Source: Flammeovirga agarivorans (GTDB lineage Bacteria > Bacteroidota > Bacteroidia > Cytophagales > Flammeovirgaceae). Taken from it: 64,000 nucleotides of DNA. The notes under the pieces are model-generated. The model was given only the letters and a program-made list of their open reading frames with translations. It was not told the origin of the DNA and searched no databases. The position numbers and the translations under genes are program-made. This document shows positions 52,509-62,195 of the stretch, in pieces (the stretch's first letter is position 1; every line of letters begins with the position of its first letter). The DNA is taken from NCBI RefSeq assembly GCF_012641475.1, contig NZ_JABAIL010000002.1:321449-385448 (forward strand). Reading direction: 5' to 3'.

Positions 52509-54554
52509 TTACTGTTCATTATTGACTATTGTAAAAGTTTGCTTGTCTTTACCCACCCCTTTAATGGTCATTGATTTCCATTGTTTCGGTAATGATGATG
52601 GTATCTGAGTCACCCCATTATCTGTAATTTCTAGGCCTCCAAAACCGAAAAGAACCGCCTGCATCATTCCTCCTGACCCCGTAACAAAAAAGGCTAAATC
52701 ATTGTCTGGTTGCTCAGTGATTACATTAAATGGTGGCTTTTGATTTTTTATATATCCTCTTTGGAATAATCTATATGCGTTTTCTACATCTCCTAGCCTC
52801 GATGCAATCACAGACAAAATTGAATGTGACATTGCCGGTGCAGAATATGTTATTTTTGGCTCATAATACTCTAAGTTTCTTTTGATTTGGGCTTTGTCAG
52901 AATAGTATTGTAATGGAAAAGAAAGTAAGTTCACATCAGCCTGTTTAATCATTCTCCCATCGTACCCGTCATACTCCATGGTAATTCCCTCTTCTACCAA
53001 AACAGGTATGGCATTAGCTACTTCCATCCATTCTTTATTGGGTTGTTTTTCCAATATATTTGCAGCCTTTACCGTTGCTCTTAGAACTTGAATAGCTGCA
53101 GCGTTTGTAAAAGCATTATCATTTACATTTTCAGCATATTCATCTGCACAGACTACATTATTGATATGACAAACTCCATTTTCATCTTTCTCCACTCTAC
53201 TCACCCAAAAATCTGCTACATTTTGAAGTACCTCATACCCTGTTGTCTCTAACCATTCTTTATCTTGTGTGACTTGATAATACTTCCAAAAAGCCAAGCC
53301 AATACAAGCCGTAATATGTTGTTCGAATGGACCTGTTAAAGCCCAAGTTGGAGTATCTTCTTCACCTGTAAGTGCTGATTCCCATGGAAACATTGCCCCT
53401 TCATAACCATGAGCCAGTGCATTCTTTTTGGCCTGTTCTAATCTATCTACTCTATAATCAAGAATATTTTTTGCTAACTCTGGCTGCATAAGTAAATAGG
53501 TTGGAAACATCCAAAGTTCAGTATCCCAAAATACATGTCCATTGTAGCCATTTCCTGATAAACCCACTGGTGAAACACTTAATCTAGTTCCCTTTCTTTC
53601 AAAAGAATATAAATTGAAAAGCTGCTGACGAACATCCAACTGTGCTTTGTTATCTCCTTCAATAACAATATCAGATTCCCATAACTTTTCCCAAGCTTTA
53701 TCATGTCTGCTTTTTAACCTATCATACCCTTCCAAGTGGGCATAAATAGCTTTTCTTTCAGCTTCGTTAATAGCATCTACAGATTGAGCTGTATTACATT
53801 GTGAACCTACTAGAGTAAAACTATAAGTTTCTCCCTTTTTCAACTCAATTGTAAAAGATGCCTCCACTTCCTTTTCACTCACTTCTTTCATTTTTACATC
53901 AGGTTTCTTTTCTGAATCGAAAACAAAAGAAGTGGTAGCTGCTAGTTCATATTTTCCAGTTGGAGATTTAGCTGAAATAGAGGATAATATCAGATCTCCA
54001 TGTTCACCAAATTTATGGTACATAGACTTCCCTGGTAAATTTACGTCAGGTACAATCAACTGATTTTTGACCACAATTGAAGCATTCTTTTTTGCTTTAA
54101 GTTCAATATAGATCGCCCCAGTATAGGCTAAATGTCTTAATGCTATCAATTGGTGTTTAACTTCTACTATATCATCGAAATTAAATGCAGTAGTAAAAGT
54201 AGCATCATACATATTTAAGGTTTGGGACCAATCTTTAATATGTTGATTTTCTGAAACCCATTTCACATCATTTTTTTTAGGAGTAGACACCCCTAAATCC
54301 ATATTTAAGAAATTGATTCCATGTACAATATTAGATACTCCACCTCGACCATAGATATCCCATACGCCATTAAGGATCACCTCTTTTATTTGAAGAGGCT
54401 TCTCTGATGGTAATATTCCTATCATCCCATTGGCTACTGCCTGAGCATGATAGTTGTTTTGTGATACTGCTTTAATCTCCCAACCTTCATTTTGTGCAAA
54501 AAGGCTTGTGATAGTCAAAACAGAAATAATCCATATGGCTAAAGAAAAGCGCAT
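52509..54554 (-). CDS. GH65 family glycoside hydrolase, kojibiose-hydrolase-like
   Basis: 681 residues: signal peptide (about 1-20), an N-terminal beta-sandwich (about 25-260), then an (alpha/alpha)6 barrel with the GH65 signature HVFWDTELWMFP and the general acid Glu472 in CADEYAENVNDNAFTN. Glu614 (VITEQPDND) stands where GH65 phosphorylases have their phosphate-binding region, so a hydrolase is more likely than a phosphorylase. From memory, characterised Bacteroidota relatives act on alpha-1,2-glucosides such as kojibiose. The signal peptide points to the periplasm. It is co-transcribed with the GH3 gene. Confidence 0.75.
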   Translation of the reverse strand: MRFSLAIWIISVLTITSLFAQNEGWEIKAVSQNNYHAQAVANGMIGILPSEKPLQIKEVILNGVWDIYGRGGVSNIVHGINFLNMDLGVSTPKKNDVKWVSENQHIKDWSQTLNMYDATFTTAFNFDDIVEVKHQLIALRHLAYTGAIYIELKAKKNASIVVKNQLIVPDVNLPGKSMYHKFGEHGDLILSSISAKSPTGKYELAATTSFVFDSEKKPDVKMKEVSEKEVEASFTIELKKGETYSFTLVGSQCNTAQSVDAINEAERKAIYAHLEGYDRLKSRHDKAWEKLWESDIVIEGDNKAQLDVRQQLFNLYSFERKGTRLSVSPVGLSGNGYNGHVFWDTELWMFPTYLLMQPELAKNILDYRVDRLEQAKKNALAHGYEGAMFPWESALTGEEDTPTWALTGPFEQHITACIGLAFWKYYQVTQDKEWLETTGYEVLQNVADFWVSRVEKDENGVCHINNVVCADEYAENVNDNAFTNAAAIQVLRATVKAANILEKQPNKEWMEVANAIPVLVEEGITMEYDGYDGRMIKQADVNLLSFPLQYYSDKAQIKRNLEYYEPKITYSAPAMSHSILSVIASRLGDVENAYRLFQRGYIKNQKPPFNVITEQPDNDLAFFVTGSGGMMQAVLFGFGGLEITDNGVTQIPSSLPKQWKSMTIKGVGKDKQTFTIVNNEQ

Positions 54555-54721
54555 TGTATTTAATATGTTATTTTTACGTTTAAATTAAATTAATTGTAAA
54601 ATTAGTTAGTGTATTGTCTTTACAAGTGACCTTGATTCTGACTTAACAGAGATTATCTTCACTATTAGATTAATTATATTTTTTTAATAGATATCATTCA
54701 CCGTTATAGTTCGATAATGTT

Positions 54722-54756
54722 AAAAAAAACTAGGAATACCCACTGGATATTCCCAG
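54722..54756 (-). terminator. Intrinsic terminator in the GH65-GH3 leader
   Basis: CTGGGAATA-N9-TATTCCTAG read on the minus strand (arms 54748-54756 and 54730-54738, one mismatch) followed directly by eight T. It is 168 bases upstream of the GH65 start and has no gene of its own, since susCD ends at a separate terminator. Confidence 0.7.
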
Positions 54757-55147
54757 TAAATAAATGAACTGATCATTGTTCATTTCTATCGTATCTGAAT
54801 AGAATACTTGAGATAGAAAGAGGGTCCAATTCTTTCTATTCAATATAAATTATCTACCCTCAGCATTCTAAAAAGGGTAATTAGATAATTCTACATTTTT
54901 TAGGGAAATAACACATCTCAATAGATTATTCGTGTGATATTAATAAATGACGTCTCATCATTCACAATTCCCTTGTAAGGCATATATGTCTAGGAAGTCT
55001 TTCATTTCATTCCAATACTATAGTTGAAACAGTTTCTCAAAAACTAAATTTGTTTGATGCTTATAGATAATATCAAATCATTTCATCTGTTCTTTAGTCT
55101 ATAAGTATATCAACCGACTTATAGCCAAGTTCCATAGCCTTACACTT

Positions 55148-55282
55148 ACAACAATCGAAATATTCAAGAAAAATTGAAAAAAACAGAGGTCACTTTTTTA
55201 CGTTTTTAATACTACATTATTACGATAAACAATTGCAATACATTGATTTTCAACTACTTACATATATTTTATTAATACAACA
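55148..55282 (-). promoter_or_regulatory. Shared polysaccharide-locus element, copy B (upstream of GH65-GH3)
   Basis: Plus-strand reading CACTTTTTTACGTTTTTAAT (55191-55210), then ATACTACA (55209-55216) and TTATTACGA. ACAACAATCGA lies at 55148, exactly 43 bases left of CACTTTTTT as in copy C. A second ATACAACA starts at 55275, 66 bases from the first. Confidence 0.7.
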
Positions 55283-55638
55283 AACTACTTAGCATAGTAA
55301 AAACAGATAAACTTATTTAATAGGTCGTTAAAGATTAAATATGGTTTCTTATTGCTCTCATCACTAATAAAACTAAGGTTATTATAGGCGTAGTAGGTAA
55401 TAATCTTTCCGTATTTCAAGCAATATCACCATGTATCTTGATCATTTTTCTTCCAATTTTAGACCTAATTCTTTAATTATTAAAATAGACCTAACGAAAA
55501 AAACTGTAACTACCCAAAGGGTACCTACAGTAATTTTTAGTGAATATCATACAAGATAATATCCAACATCTATCGTATGTTAGAATAGGATAAGAATATA
55601 AGATCATTCAATACTTAGTCCTGTCCAATACGTTTTCG

Positions 55639-55690
55639 AAAATAAAAAGAGAACGCTTAATGCTGGTACAAAGACCAACATCAAACGTTC
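55639..55690 (-). terminator. Terminator after susD
   Basis: Read on the minus strand, a 17-pair stem (arms 55674-55690 and 55651-55667, with G-U pairs, no mismatch) and a six-base loop are followed by TCTTTTTATTTT. The wobble pairs work only on the minus strand, which fixes the orientation. Confidence 0.8.
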
Positions 55691-55704
55691 GAGAACAATA
55701 CAGA

Positions 55705-57264
55705 TTAGTAACCAGGATTCTGGTCTGCTGAGGTAATGCCTGGATTACCCACTATCTCTGCTAATGGAATAGGGAAAAGTTCATGCTTACCTTTTTGGAA
55801 ACCTCTGTCTTTTAGTTTCTCGTCAGCTAAACCCCAACGAACTAAATCCCAGAAGCGAGAACCTTCATAAGCTAATTCTACTCTTCTTTCATTCATAATA
55901 GCATTAAATAATGCGTCGCCAGTTACCGTTGCATCATAATCTGCTAAACCTCCAGCTCTTTGTCTAAGTTTATTCAACATAGCTCTTGCATCCGACTCGT
56001 TACCTTGTTCGTAATAAGCTTCAGCCGCTAATAAAATCACATCTGCAAAACGTAATAATCTCCAGTTTGTCGTATAATTCAACTCAGGAGTTGCACCACC
56101 TTCGTCTGTAGTTTCAGAATCAAAAGTTGTGTATTTTGTTCTAACTAAACCTTCAGTATCCCAACCGTCTGTGAATACCTGACCATAAAGTCTTGCTAAA
56201 CCTTCATCATCTAAGATTGTCGCATCTCTTCTACCATCTGTTGCTTCAAATGAATCAAATAATGATTGTGTAGGAGGCAAAAATCCCCATCCAGATCTAA
56301 GTTTATCTGACTTGATAGGTGTCGCACCTTCAATATCATCTAACTGTCTAGGTCCAGATAACTGAATATGACGGTTATCATGAGCATCTCTATTCCATTG
56401 AGTTGTACCCCAAGTATCAAGATTCGAAATAAAAGAAGCTTCAAATAATGATTCCTTACCAAACTCAGTAGACTTCAATGTCAACTGTGAAAAGTCTGAC
56501 TCTAACGCTACTTCCGAACCTTCTACTTGGAGAACGCTTTCAAGAGGAGCAATTGCACCGGCAAAGTCCCCTTGAAATACACGCACTTTACCCAATAACC
56601 CTAATGCAGCTTGTTTGTTAGCTCTGAATGCATCGCCAGTACCATCAAAAACTGATTTATTTGGTAATACTTCAGCAGCTTCTGTTAAATCTTGTTCAAT
56701 CTGAGCATATACTTCAGCCTTTGGCGTTCTTTCTTTACCCTCAGTTAACTCAACAGGTGGCTCTAACCATAATGGAACATCACCGAAAGCTGTTACCAAC
56801 TCAAAGTAAAAATATGCTCTTAAGAATTTTGCTTCAGCAATCATTCTATTCATCAAATCACTTCTGCCCTCAGTAGGAGCATTTGTGATAATTTGATTAA
56901 CTCTGTAAATACCATAATAATTAATATGGTAGAATGCTCTAATACCTGCATTTTCAGCATGCCACTCAAAGTCATCAATTTCTTGATATTGAGCCTGATC
57001 GGAAGCTCCACCTCCTCCACAATTCACATCATCAGCAGGTAAGTTTTTAATGACATAACAACTTGACCATCCTTGCAGCTGATCTGATGATAACATATCA
57101 TATGAAGCTGTAAGTGCTAAATCTATTTCATCATCAGTTTGATAATACGTCGATGTATCTGATTTACCGTAAGGTTCTACATCTAAGAAGTCGGAAGAAC
57201 ATGCTGTGAGCATTGCAGAAGCACTTAATACCGCAAGTAACTTCTTGAAGCTATATATTTTCAT
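55705..57264 (-). CDS. susD-like: SusD/RagB family glycan-binding lipoprotein
   Basis: 519 residues. Lipoprotein signal with Cys22 (AMLTAC), then the TPR-like SusD fold: DEIDLALTASYDML, the YFYFELVTAFGDVPL block, and the C-terminal NERRVELAYEGSRFWDLVRWG and FPIPLAEI signatures (shown in part: ERRVELAYEGSRFWDLVRWG). It sits on the outer-membrane surface as the lid of SusC and binds the oligosaccharide. It starts 21 bases after the SusC stop. Confidence 0.95.
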   Translation of the reverse strand: MKIYSFKKLLAVLSASAMLTACSSDFLDVEPYGKSDTSTYYQTDDEIDLALTASYDMLSSDQLQGWSSCYVIKNLPADDVNCGGGGASDQAQYQEIDDFEWHAENAGIRAFYHINYYGIYRVNQIITNAPTEGRSDLMNRMIAEAKFLRAYFYFELVTAFGDVPLWLEPPVELTEGKERTPKAEVYAQIEQDLTEAAEVLPNKSVFDGTGDAFRANKQAALGLLGKVRVFQGDFAGAIAPLESVLQVEGSEVALESDFSQLTLKSTEFGKESLFEASFISNLDTWGTTQWNRDAHDNRHIQLSGPRQLDDIEGATPIKSDKLRSGWGFLPPTQSLFDSFEATDGRRDATILDDEGLARLYGQVFTDGWDTEGLVRTKYTTFDSETTDEGGATPELNYTTNWRLLRFADVILLAAEAYYEQGNESDARAMLNKLRQRAGGLADYDATVTGDALFNAIMNERRVELAYEGSRFWDLVRWGLADEKLKDRGFQKGKHELFPIPLAEIVGNPGITSADQNPGY

Positions 57265-57285
57265 TATTAGTTAAATCTTAAGTTA

Positions 57286-60200
57286 TTAGAATGATACAGA
57301 AAGACCGAATAATACTTTTCTTGAAACTGGATAAGTACCAAAGTCAATACCTTGAGCGTTGTTGTTGTTACTACCCACTTCTGGGTCCATTCCTTCGTAG
57401 TTTGTGAATGTGAAGAAGTCGTTTAACGATACATAAACCCTAGCTCTAGTCATGAATGCTTTCTTAGCAATCGATGAAGGTAAAGTATATCCTAATTGAA
57501 TTTGTCTGATCTTTAAATAGCTAGCATTTTGTACTAATAAATCACTCTTGAAGTAAGTATCATTATTATAACCTGCTCTTGGATATGTCGCTACATCTCC
57601 ATCATTTACCCAACGATCTTCAGTCACGCTGTTCAATCTATTTACAGCATTATTATCTGCTCTCATAAATCCAATAAAGTTTTGATGACCTGTTGCTCCT
57701 TGAAGGAAAATGTTTAAATCAAACCCTTTGTAACCTGCAGTTATGTTAGCACCATAGATAAACGTAGGGTGTGGAGAACCAATATTCGTTAAATCTTGAT
57801 CATTAATTGAACCATCACCATTTACATCCTTGATGATTGGATCACCTGGACTGAAATTACTTGGATCGTCTGTAATATTATTCTCTTCAAGCCAGCTAGA
57901 AATATGTGCTTGATCTCTGAATATACCATCATTTTGATATCCTCTATAGTACCATACTGGTTGACCTGCTTCAAAATAAGTAACTGGACCTATTGTAGGT
58001 AATGAAGCACCTTCAATTCTTGTTAAACCATCTGCTACTTCTACCACTTCGTTCTTGTTAAACGCACCGTTGAAGCTTACATCATATGTAAATTCCTTCT
58101 CACTGTTTCTATAACCTAAGATCATTTCAAAACCTTCGTTAGAAACAGTACCTGCATTCGCATATGGAGCATTGTTACCATATGATAAAGCTGGAGTAGA
58201 TGGAGTTAATAGATCTTTAGTTAGTTTCTTATAGTAATCTGCAGTGAAGTATAATTTGCTATCAAAAGCTCTTAAATCAACACCTATGTTTGTTTGCTCA
58301 GAAGTTTCCCACTTTAAGTTAGGGTTAGCCAATAATGCTGGCTCAGCACCTGTTAGTAACAAACCGTTTGCATCTGGGTACGCAATATTAGTAGTTGTAA
58401 TCAACGAACGATATTGATCTACGCCTAAGTTTGATAAACTACCATTTTGACCCCAGCTACCTCTTACTTTTAAGTAATCAATTTTATCGATGTTCCAGAA
58501 TGCTTCATTTGATACGTTCCAACCCAATGAGATTGAAGGGAAGTTACCCCACTTATTTTCTGGTCCGAATAATGATGAACCATCTCTACGGAAAGTTGCT
58601 TCTAAGATATATCTGTTATCATAATCATACGATAATCTTGCAAAATAAGAGTTCATTCTTTTTACTTCCTTACGACCAGTTACTCTATCATTATCTCTAG
58701 TAGTAACATAATCAGGGTATCTGAATAAGTCATTCTCCTTCACCATATTACCTGATTTAGTATCTAGGTTTCTATAGTTGTTTTCTTGTGCTGACATACC
58801 CACTAAACCAGTGAATGAGTTCTTTCCAAACTTCTTAGTGTAAGTAGCAAAGTTTTCCCATAACCATGTAGACCAAACTTGCTCATTTGCTGTTACTGTA
58901 GGCGCGTTGCTTTCTGAGTTAGAGTTAGCCCAGTAAGATGGATTCCAAGAGTTGAAGCTACCATATGCTGCATCTACACCGATACGAGAACTAATTTTTA
59001 AACCTTTTACAGGCTTAAGATTCACCAAACCAGTTGTTAAGATTTTGTTCTCAGAGTAAATACCTTTCTCATTTTCCAAACGGATTAACGGGTTATAAAT
59101 CTCTCCTTTCAAGAAGTCATTGTTAGAAAGACCATAGTAGTTACCATTAGAGTCTCTTGTTAAAATCCTTCCTTCAGATAGTTTATCCTGCATATAAGGA
59201 GTCAGTGCATTTGGAGCATATCTAGCTTGGCCAGTTGGGTCCATCATTAACGCGCTATTTACAATACCATTAAAGCCATCGTCCTCTGTAATTGATGATC
59301 TTGAGAAACTAGTAAATGCAACATTTGCTGACACATCTAACCACTCTTTTACATCTCTGTTTACATTCAAACGACCATTGATTCTTTCATAACTTGCTTT
59401 ATCGCCACCGATAATACCATCTTGAGAAGTATAACCAGCACTCAATAAATATGACCCTTTATCTGATCCACCTGAGAATGATAAGTTGTGATTTACCATT
59501 GGAGTTTGTTCCGTCGCTTCATTTACCCAATTCGTTCCTTCATTGAAATCATCTGGATTTGGAATATAATAATCCTGACCATCATGAGCTTCTTGCATAA
59601 ACTGAGCATATTGTTTTGCATTCATCATGTTAGGCTTATAACCAATGCTTTGGATACCATATTGGAATGAGTAATCAATACTTGAACGACCACTCTTATC
59701 ACCTGATTTTGTAGTGATGATTACTACACCGTTTGCACCTTCTGAACCATAAATTGCTGATGAAGCTGCATCTTTTAGTACTTCCATTGAAGCAATATCT
59801 GATGGAGCTAAGAAACTGATGTTTCCTGTTTTCATACCATCTACGATATATAATGGATCACTATTACCATTTGAACTTGCACCTCTAATACGAATCTTAA
59901 TTCCGTTACCTGGAGAACCCGATTGAGGAGTTACCGTAACACCCGCTGCCTTACCTTGTAATGCTTGCTCTGCTGTTACTGCTGAACTTACAATATCGTC
60001 AGCATCAACACTTGCAATTGCACCTGTTACTAATGATTTTTTCTGTACACCATAACCTACAACTACAACTTCTTCAAGTTGTTCTTGGTCAACTTCAAGC
60101 GTTAAGTTGAATTCTGTTTGAGTACCGATAGCCATTTCTTTTGTCTTATAACCAACAAAAGTAAACACTAAAGATTGAGCTGTTGGAGGTACGCTTAATT

Positions 60201-60408
60201 TGAAATTACCATCAAAATCTGTAATTGTACCAGTTGTTGTTCCCTTAATAGTGATATTCACACCCGGAAGTGGTGTATCTGTATCACCTCCGATAATTGT
60301 TCCTTTTACTATTTTATCTTGAGCATACGCAGAGCTCAAGCCTACAAGCATAATAACTAAGGTAGTCATTAAAAGCTGTAGCCGCTTAAAAATTTGTACT
60401 TTTAGCAT
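57286..60408 (-). CDS. susC-like: SusC/RagA family TonB-linked outer membrane transporter
   Basis: About 1040 residues. Signal peptide ending SSAYAQ, a carboxypeptidase-like domain (VKGTIIGGDTDTPLPGVNI trimmed to TDTPLPGVNITIKGT), TonB-box region EVVVVGYGVQKK, a plug domain with PLYIVDGM and a 22-strand barrel ending in GLSVSF. It imports oligosaccharides with SusD. The start at 60408 (MLKVQIFKRLQLLMTTL) gives a good signal peptide; the ATG 12 codons upstream codes through a U-run next to a hairpin and looks untranslated. Copy C of the shared element lies about 290 bases upstream. Confidence 0.93.
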   Translation of the reverse strand: MLKVQIFKRLQLLMTTLVIMLVGLSSAYAQDKIVKGTIIGGDTDTPLPGVNITIKGTTTGTITDFDGNFKLSVPPTAQSLVFTFVGYKTKEMAIGTQTEFNLTLEVDQEQLEEVVVVGYGVQKKSLVTGAIASVDADDIVSSAVTAEQALQGKAAGVTVTPQSGSPGNGIKIRIRGASSNGNSDPLYIVDGMKTGNISFLAPSDIASMEVLKDAASSAIYGSEGANGVVIITTKSGDKSGRSSIDYSFQYGIQSIGYKPNMMNAKQYAQFMQEAHDGQDYYIPNPDDFNEGTNWVNEATEQTPMVNHNLSFSGGSDKGSYLLSAGYTSQDGIIGGDKASYERINGRLNVNRDVKEWLDVSANVAFTSFSRSSITEDDGFNGIVNSALMMDPTGQARYAPNALTPYMQDKLSEGRILTRDSNGNYYGLSNNDFLKGEIYNPLIRLENEKGIYSENKILTTGLVNLKPVKGLKISSRIGVDAAYGSFNSWNPSYWANSNSESNAPTVTANEQVWSTWLWENFATYTKKFGKNSFTGLVGMSAQENNYRNLDTKSGNMVKENDLFRYPDYVTTRDNDRVTGRKEVKRMNSYFARLSYDYDNRYILEATFRRDGSSLFGPENKWGNFPSISLGWNVSNEAFWNIDKIDYLKVRGSWGQNGSLSNLGVDQYRSLITTTNIAYPDANGLLLTGAEPALLANPNLKWETSEQTNIGVDLRAFDSKLYFTADYYKKLTKDLLTPSTPALSYGNNAPYANAGTVSNEGFEMILGYRNSEKEFTYDVSFNGAFNKNEVVEVADGLTRIEGASLPTIGPVTYFEAGQPVWYYRGYQNDGIFRDQAHISSWLEENNITDDPSNFSPGDPIIKDVNGDGSINDQDLTNIGSPHPTFIYGANITAGYKGFDLNIFLQGATGHQNFIGFMRADNNAVNRLNSVTEDRWVNDGDVATYPRAGYNNDTYFKSDLLVQNASYLKIRQIQLGYTLPSSIAKKAFMTRARVYVSLNDFFTFTNYEGMDPEVGSNNNNAQGIDFGTYPVSRKVLFGLSVSF

Positions 60409-60657
60409 TTCAGTCAATGAATATATTTTAAAAAAATAGAGCATAAGTGCTTTCAGAGAGTATGTATAGCACTTCTTTGTAAATTAGAAAATAGCACCAT
60501 CCTTAATAATAGAGCATAATAGATAGATGTTTTTTTAAGATGAATAAGGACGATTCTTTCTATATAATAGTGGAAAATAATAGTTCTTATAGTTTCATAG
60601 TTTCGATTTCATTTCATTAGTAAATTAATTTTATGTCGGTTAGCTAAACGTCATGAT

Positions 60658-60781
60658 ACAACAATCGAGATAATCATAATAAATCAAAAAAATAATAAGT
60701 CACTTTTTTACACTTTTAATACTACATTATTACGACAAACATTTTTAACTAACTATATATCAATTACTTAATAATACTACA
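60658..60781 (-). promoter_or_regulatory. Shared polysaccharide-locus element, copy C (upstream of susC)
   Basis: Plus-strand reading CACTTTTTTACACTTTTAAT (60701-60720), then ATACTACA (60719-60726) and TTATTACGACAAACA. ACAACAATCGA at 60658 is 43 bases left of CACTTTTTT, the same as in copy B. A second ATACTACA starts at 60774, 55 bases from the first. Confidence 0.7.
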
Positions 60782-60810
60782 TTTACTATTTTAACAAATA
60801 ATCAATACTA

Positions 60811-60854
60811 AAAAAATAAAGTCCAACTCTTAATTTAAATAAGAATTGGACTTT
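60811..60854 (-). terminator. Terminator after cinA
   Basis: AAAGTCCAACTCTT (60818-60831) pairs with AAGAATTGGACTTT (60841-60854), one wobble; on the minus strand ATTTTTT follows. Confidence 0.8.
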
Positions 60855-60888
60855 GAAAATTTATAATTTTTCACAAAATGACACCTTA

Positions 60889-62133
60889 TTATAAGTGATC
60901 ATTGAGCCATTGAAGTACATTATTTGTAGTTGCAGTGATATTCACTTCTCTCTGTTTTGTCAATTGTAATAACTTAGCTTTTGTTTCTGTTGGTGTTGAA
61001 ATAGCTATCCAAACGGTACCGACAGGTTTTTCTTCCGTTCCTCCGTCAGGTCCGGCGATTCCTGTAGTTGCAATCCCAAAATCAGAATTGTACTTTTCTT
61101 TGACATTTTCTGCCATTTGTAAAGCTGTTTGTTCACTTACCGCACCATAACTTTCTAATGTTTCTTTCAATACTCCCAATTGAGAATGCTTAACGTCATT
61201 ACTATATGATACTATGCCTCCGTTATAAAATGCAGAACATCCTGCCATTTTGGTAATTCGGTGAGCAAGTAAACCACCTGTACATGATTCGGCTGTTGCT
61301 AATTTTAATCCTTTGGTAATCATCTTGTCCATGATTACTTTTTCAATTTCTACATCTTCCTCTGCAAATAGCTTGTCACCTAACAAAGGTTTTAATAGTT
61401 CTACTTGTTCGTTAATTGCATAATCCAATTCTGTTTTATCCTCTCCCACAGCTGTTAGTCTTAACCTCACTTGACCAAATCTTGGTAAATATGCCAGTTT
61501 GATAAACTCAGGAAGGTTATTTTCCCAGTCTTCAATGGTCTGTGCTAAAACCGATTCTGGGATACCCATTGTTCTAAGCATCTTATGCACAATATGTGGA
61601 GTCTCATATTTCTTCTGAAGCTGTGGCAATACATGATTAGTCATCAGAAACTTCATTTCTCTTGGCACCCCTGGCATCGAAACAAATGTTTTATTTCCAG
61701 AATCAAACCACATACCCGGAGCAGTACCCACTTCATTCATCAGTACCTTTCCATTGCTTGGCACCTCTGCCTGTAAACGGTTCAGTTCCGTTAATTCTCT
61801 ATTTCTATTTCTAAATAGCTCTGCAATATTGTCGTAGACTTCTTGATGAAAAGTCATATCCACTCCAAAATAATCTGCTATTGTTTTTTTTGTAATATCA
61901 TCCTTTGTTGGTCCTAAACCTCCAGTTATTAGAATCACATCTGCTCTTTTCTGAGCTTCATCTAGGATATTGAGTATCTCTTCTCTTGTATCACCTATTG
62001 AAGTTTTACGGATAACCTTAAACCCGATTTTATTTAACTCCGTTCCCATCCATTGAGAATTGGTATCTGTGATCTGTCCATAGAGGATTTCATCCCCGAT
62101 TGTAATAATTTCTACGTAAGTATGTGTATTCAT
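60889..62133 (-). CDS. cinA: CinA family protein (nicotinamide-nucleotide amidohydrolase)
   Basis: 414 residues. N-terminal COG1058/MoCF domain (about 6-180: ITIGDEILYGQITDTNSQW, ITGGLGPTKDD, VSMPGVPREM) and C-terminal CinA/PncC domain (about 260-412: ATAESCTGGLLAHRIT, GIAGPDGG, GTVWIAIS). It degrades pyridine nucleotide breakdown products, and is historically named competence/damage-inducible. Full length. Divergent from anmK with 62 bases between. Confidence 0.93.
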   Translation of the reverse strand: MNTHTYVEIITIGDEILYGQITDTNSQWMGTELNKIGFKVIRKTSIGDTREEILNILDEAQKRADVILITGGLGPTKDDITKKTIADYFGVDMTFHQEVYDNIAELFRNRNRELTELNRLQAEVPSNGKVLMNEVGTAPGMWFDSGNKTFVSMPGVPREMKFLMTNHVLPQLQKKYETPHIVHKMLRTMGIPESVLAQTIEDWENNLPEFIKLAYLPRFGQVRLRLTAVGEDKTELDYAINEQVELLKPLLGDKLFAEEDVEIEKVIMDKMITKGLKLATAESCTGGLLAHRITKMAGCSAFYNGGIVSYSNDVKHSQLGVLKETLESYGAVSEQTALQMAENVKEKYNSDFGIATTGIAGPDGGTEEKPVGTVWIAISTPTETKAKLLQLTKQREVNITATTNNVLQWLNDHL

Positions 62134-62195
62134 GTCTCTTTTGTTTTCAAAATAAATTTAGAGTTACGAAATTAAAGGATCTAATTTGACAAATA

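Larger units (their letters stand above)
54555..55704. other. 1.15-kb intergenic region upstream of the GH65-GH3 operon
   Basis: No convincing ORF. It holds, in minus-strand order, the susCD terminator (55639-55690), copy B of the shared element, a small inverted repeat CTATAAGT/ACTTATAG (55099-55124), and a strong terminator (54722-54756). A partial relative of the element core, TATTTTTACGTTTAAAT, lies near 54570. The length suggests a long regulated leader or an untranslated RNA. Confidence 0.45.
60409..60888. other. susC leader and upstream region
   Basis: No gene. It contains copy C of the shared element, the cinA terminator (60811-60854) and a hairpin AAGTGCT/AGCACTT (60445-60451, 60468-60474) that on the minus strand is followed, after eight bases, by seven T; the offset makes this a weak terminator candidate. 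TTATGCTCTATT occurs twice in the leader (minus strand, near 60440 and 60507). Confidence 0.45.

Noticed and set aside
54567-54587. A fourth copy of the shared locus element close to the GH65 start
   Set aside because: Only the TTTTTACGTTT core is similar; the ATACTACA and ACAACAATCGA blocks are missing.
60430-60474. The susC leader hairpin as a third strong attenuator
   Set aside because: The T run is eight bases away from the stem, too far for a canonical intrinsic terminator; kept only as a weak candidate.
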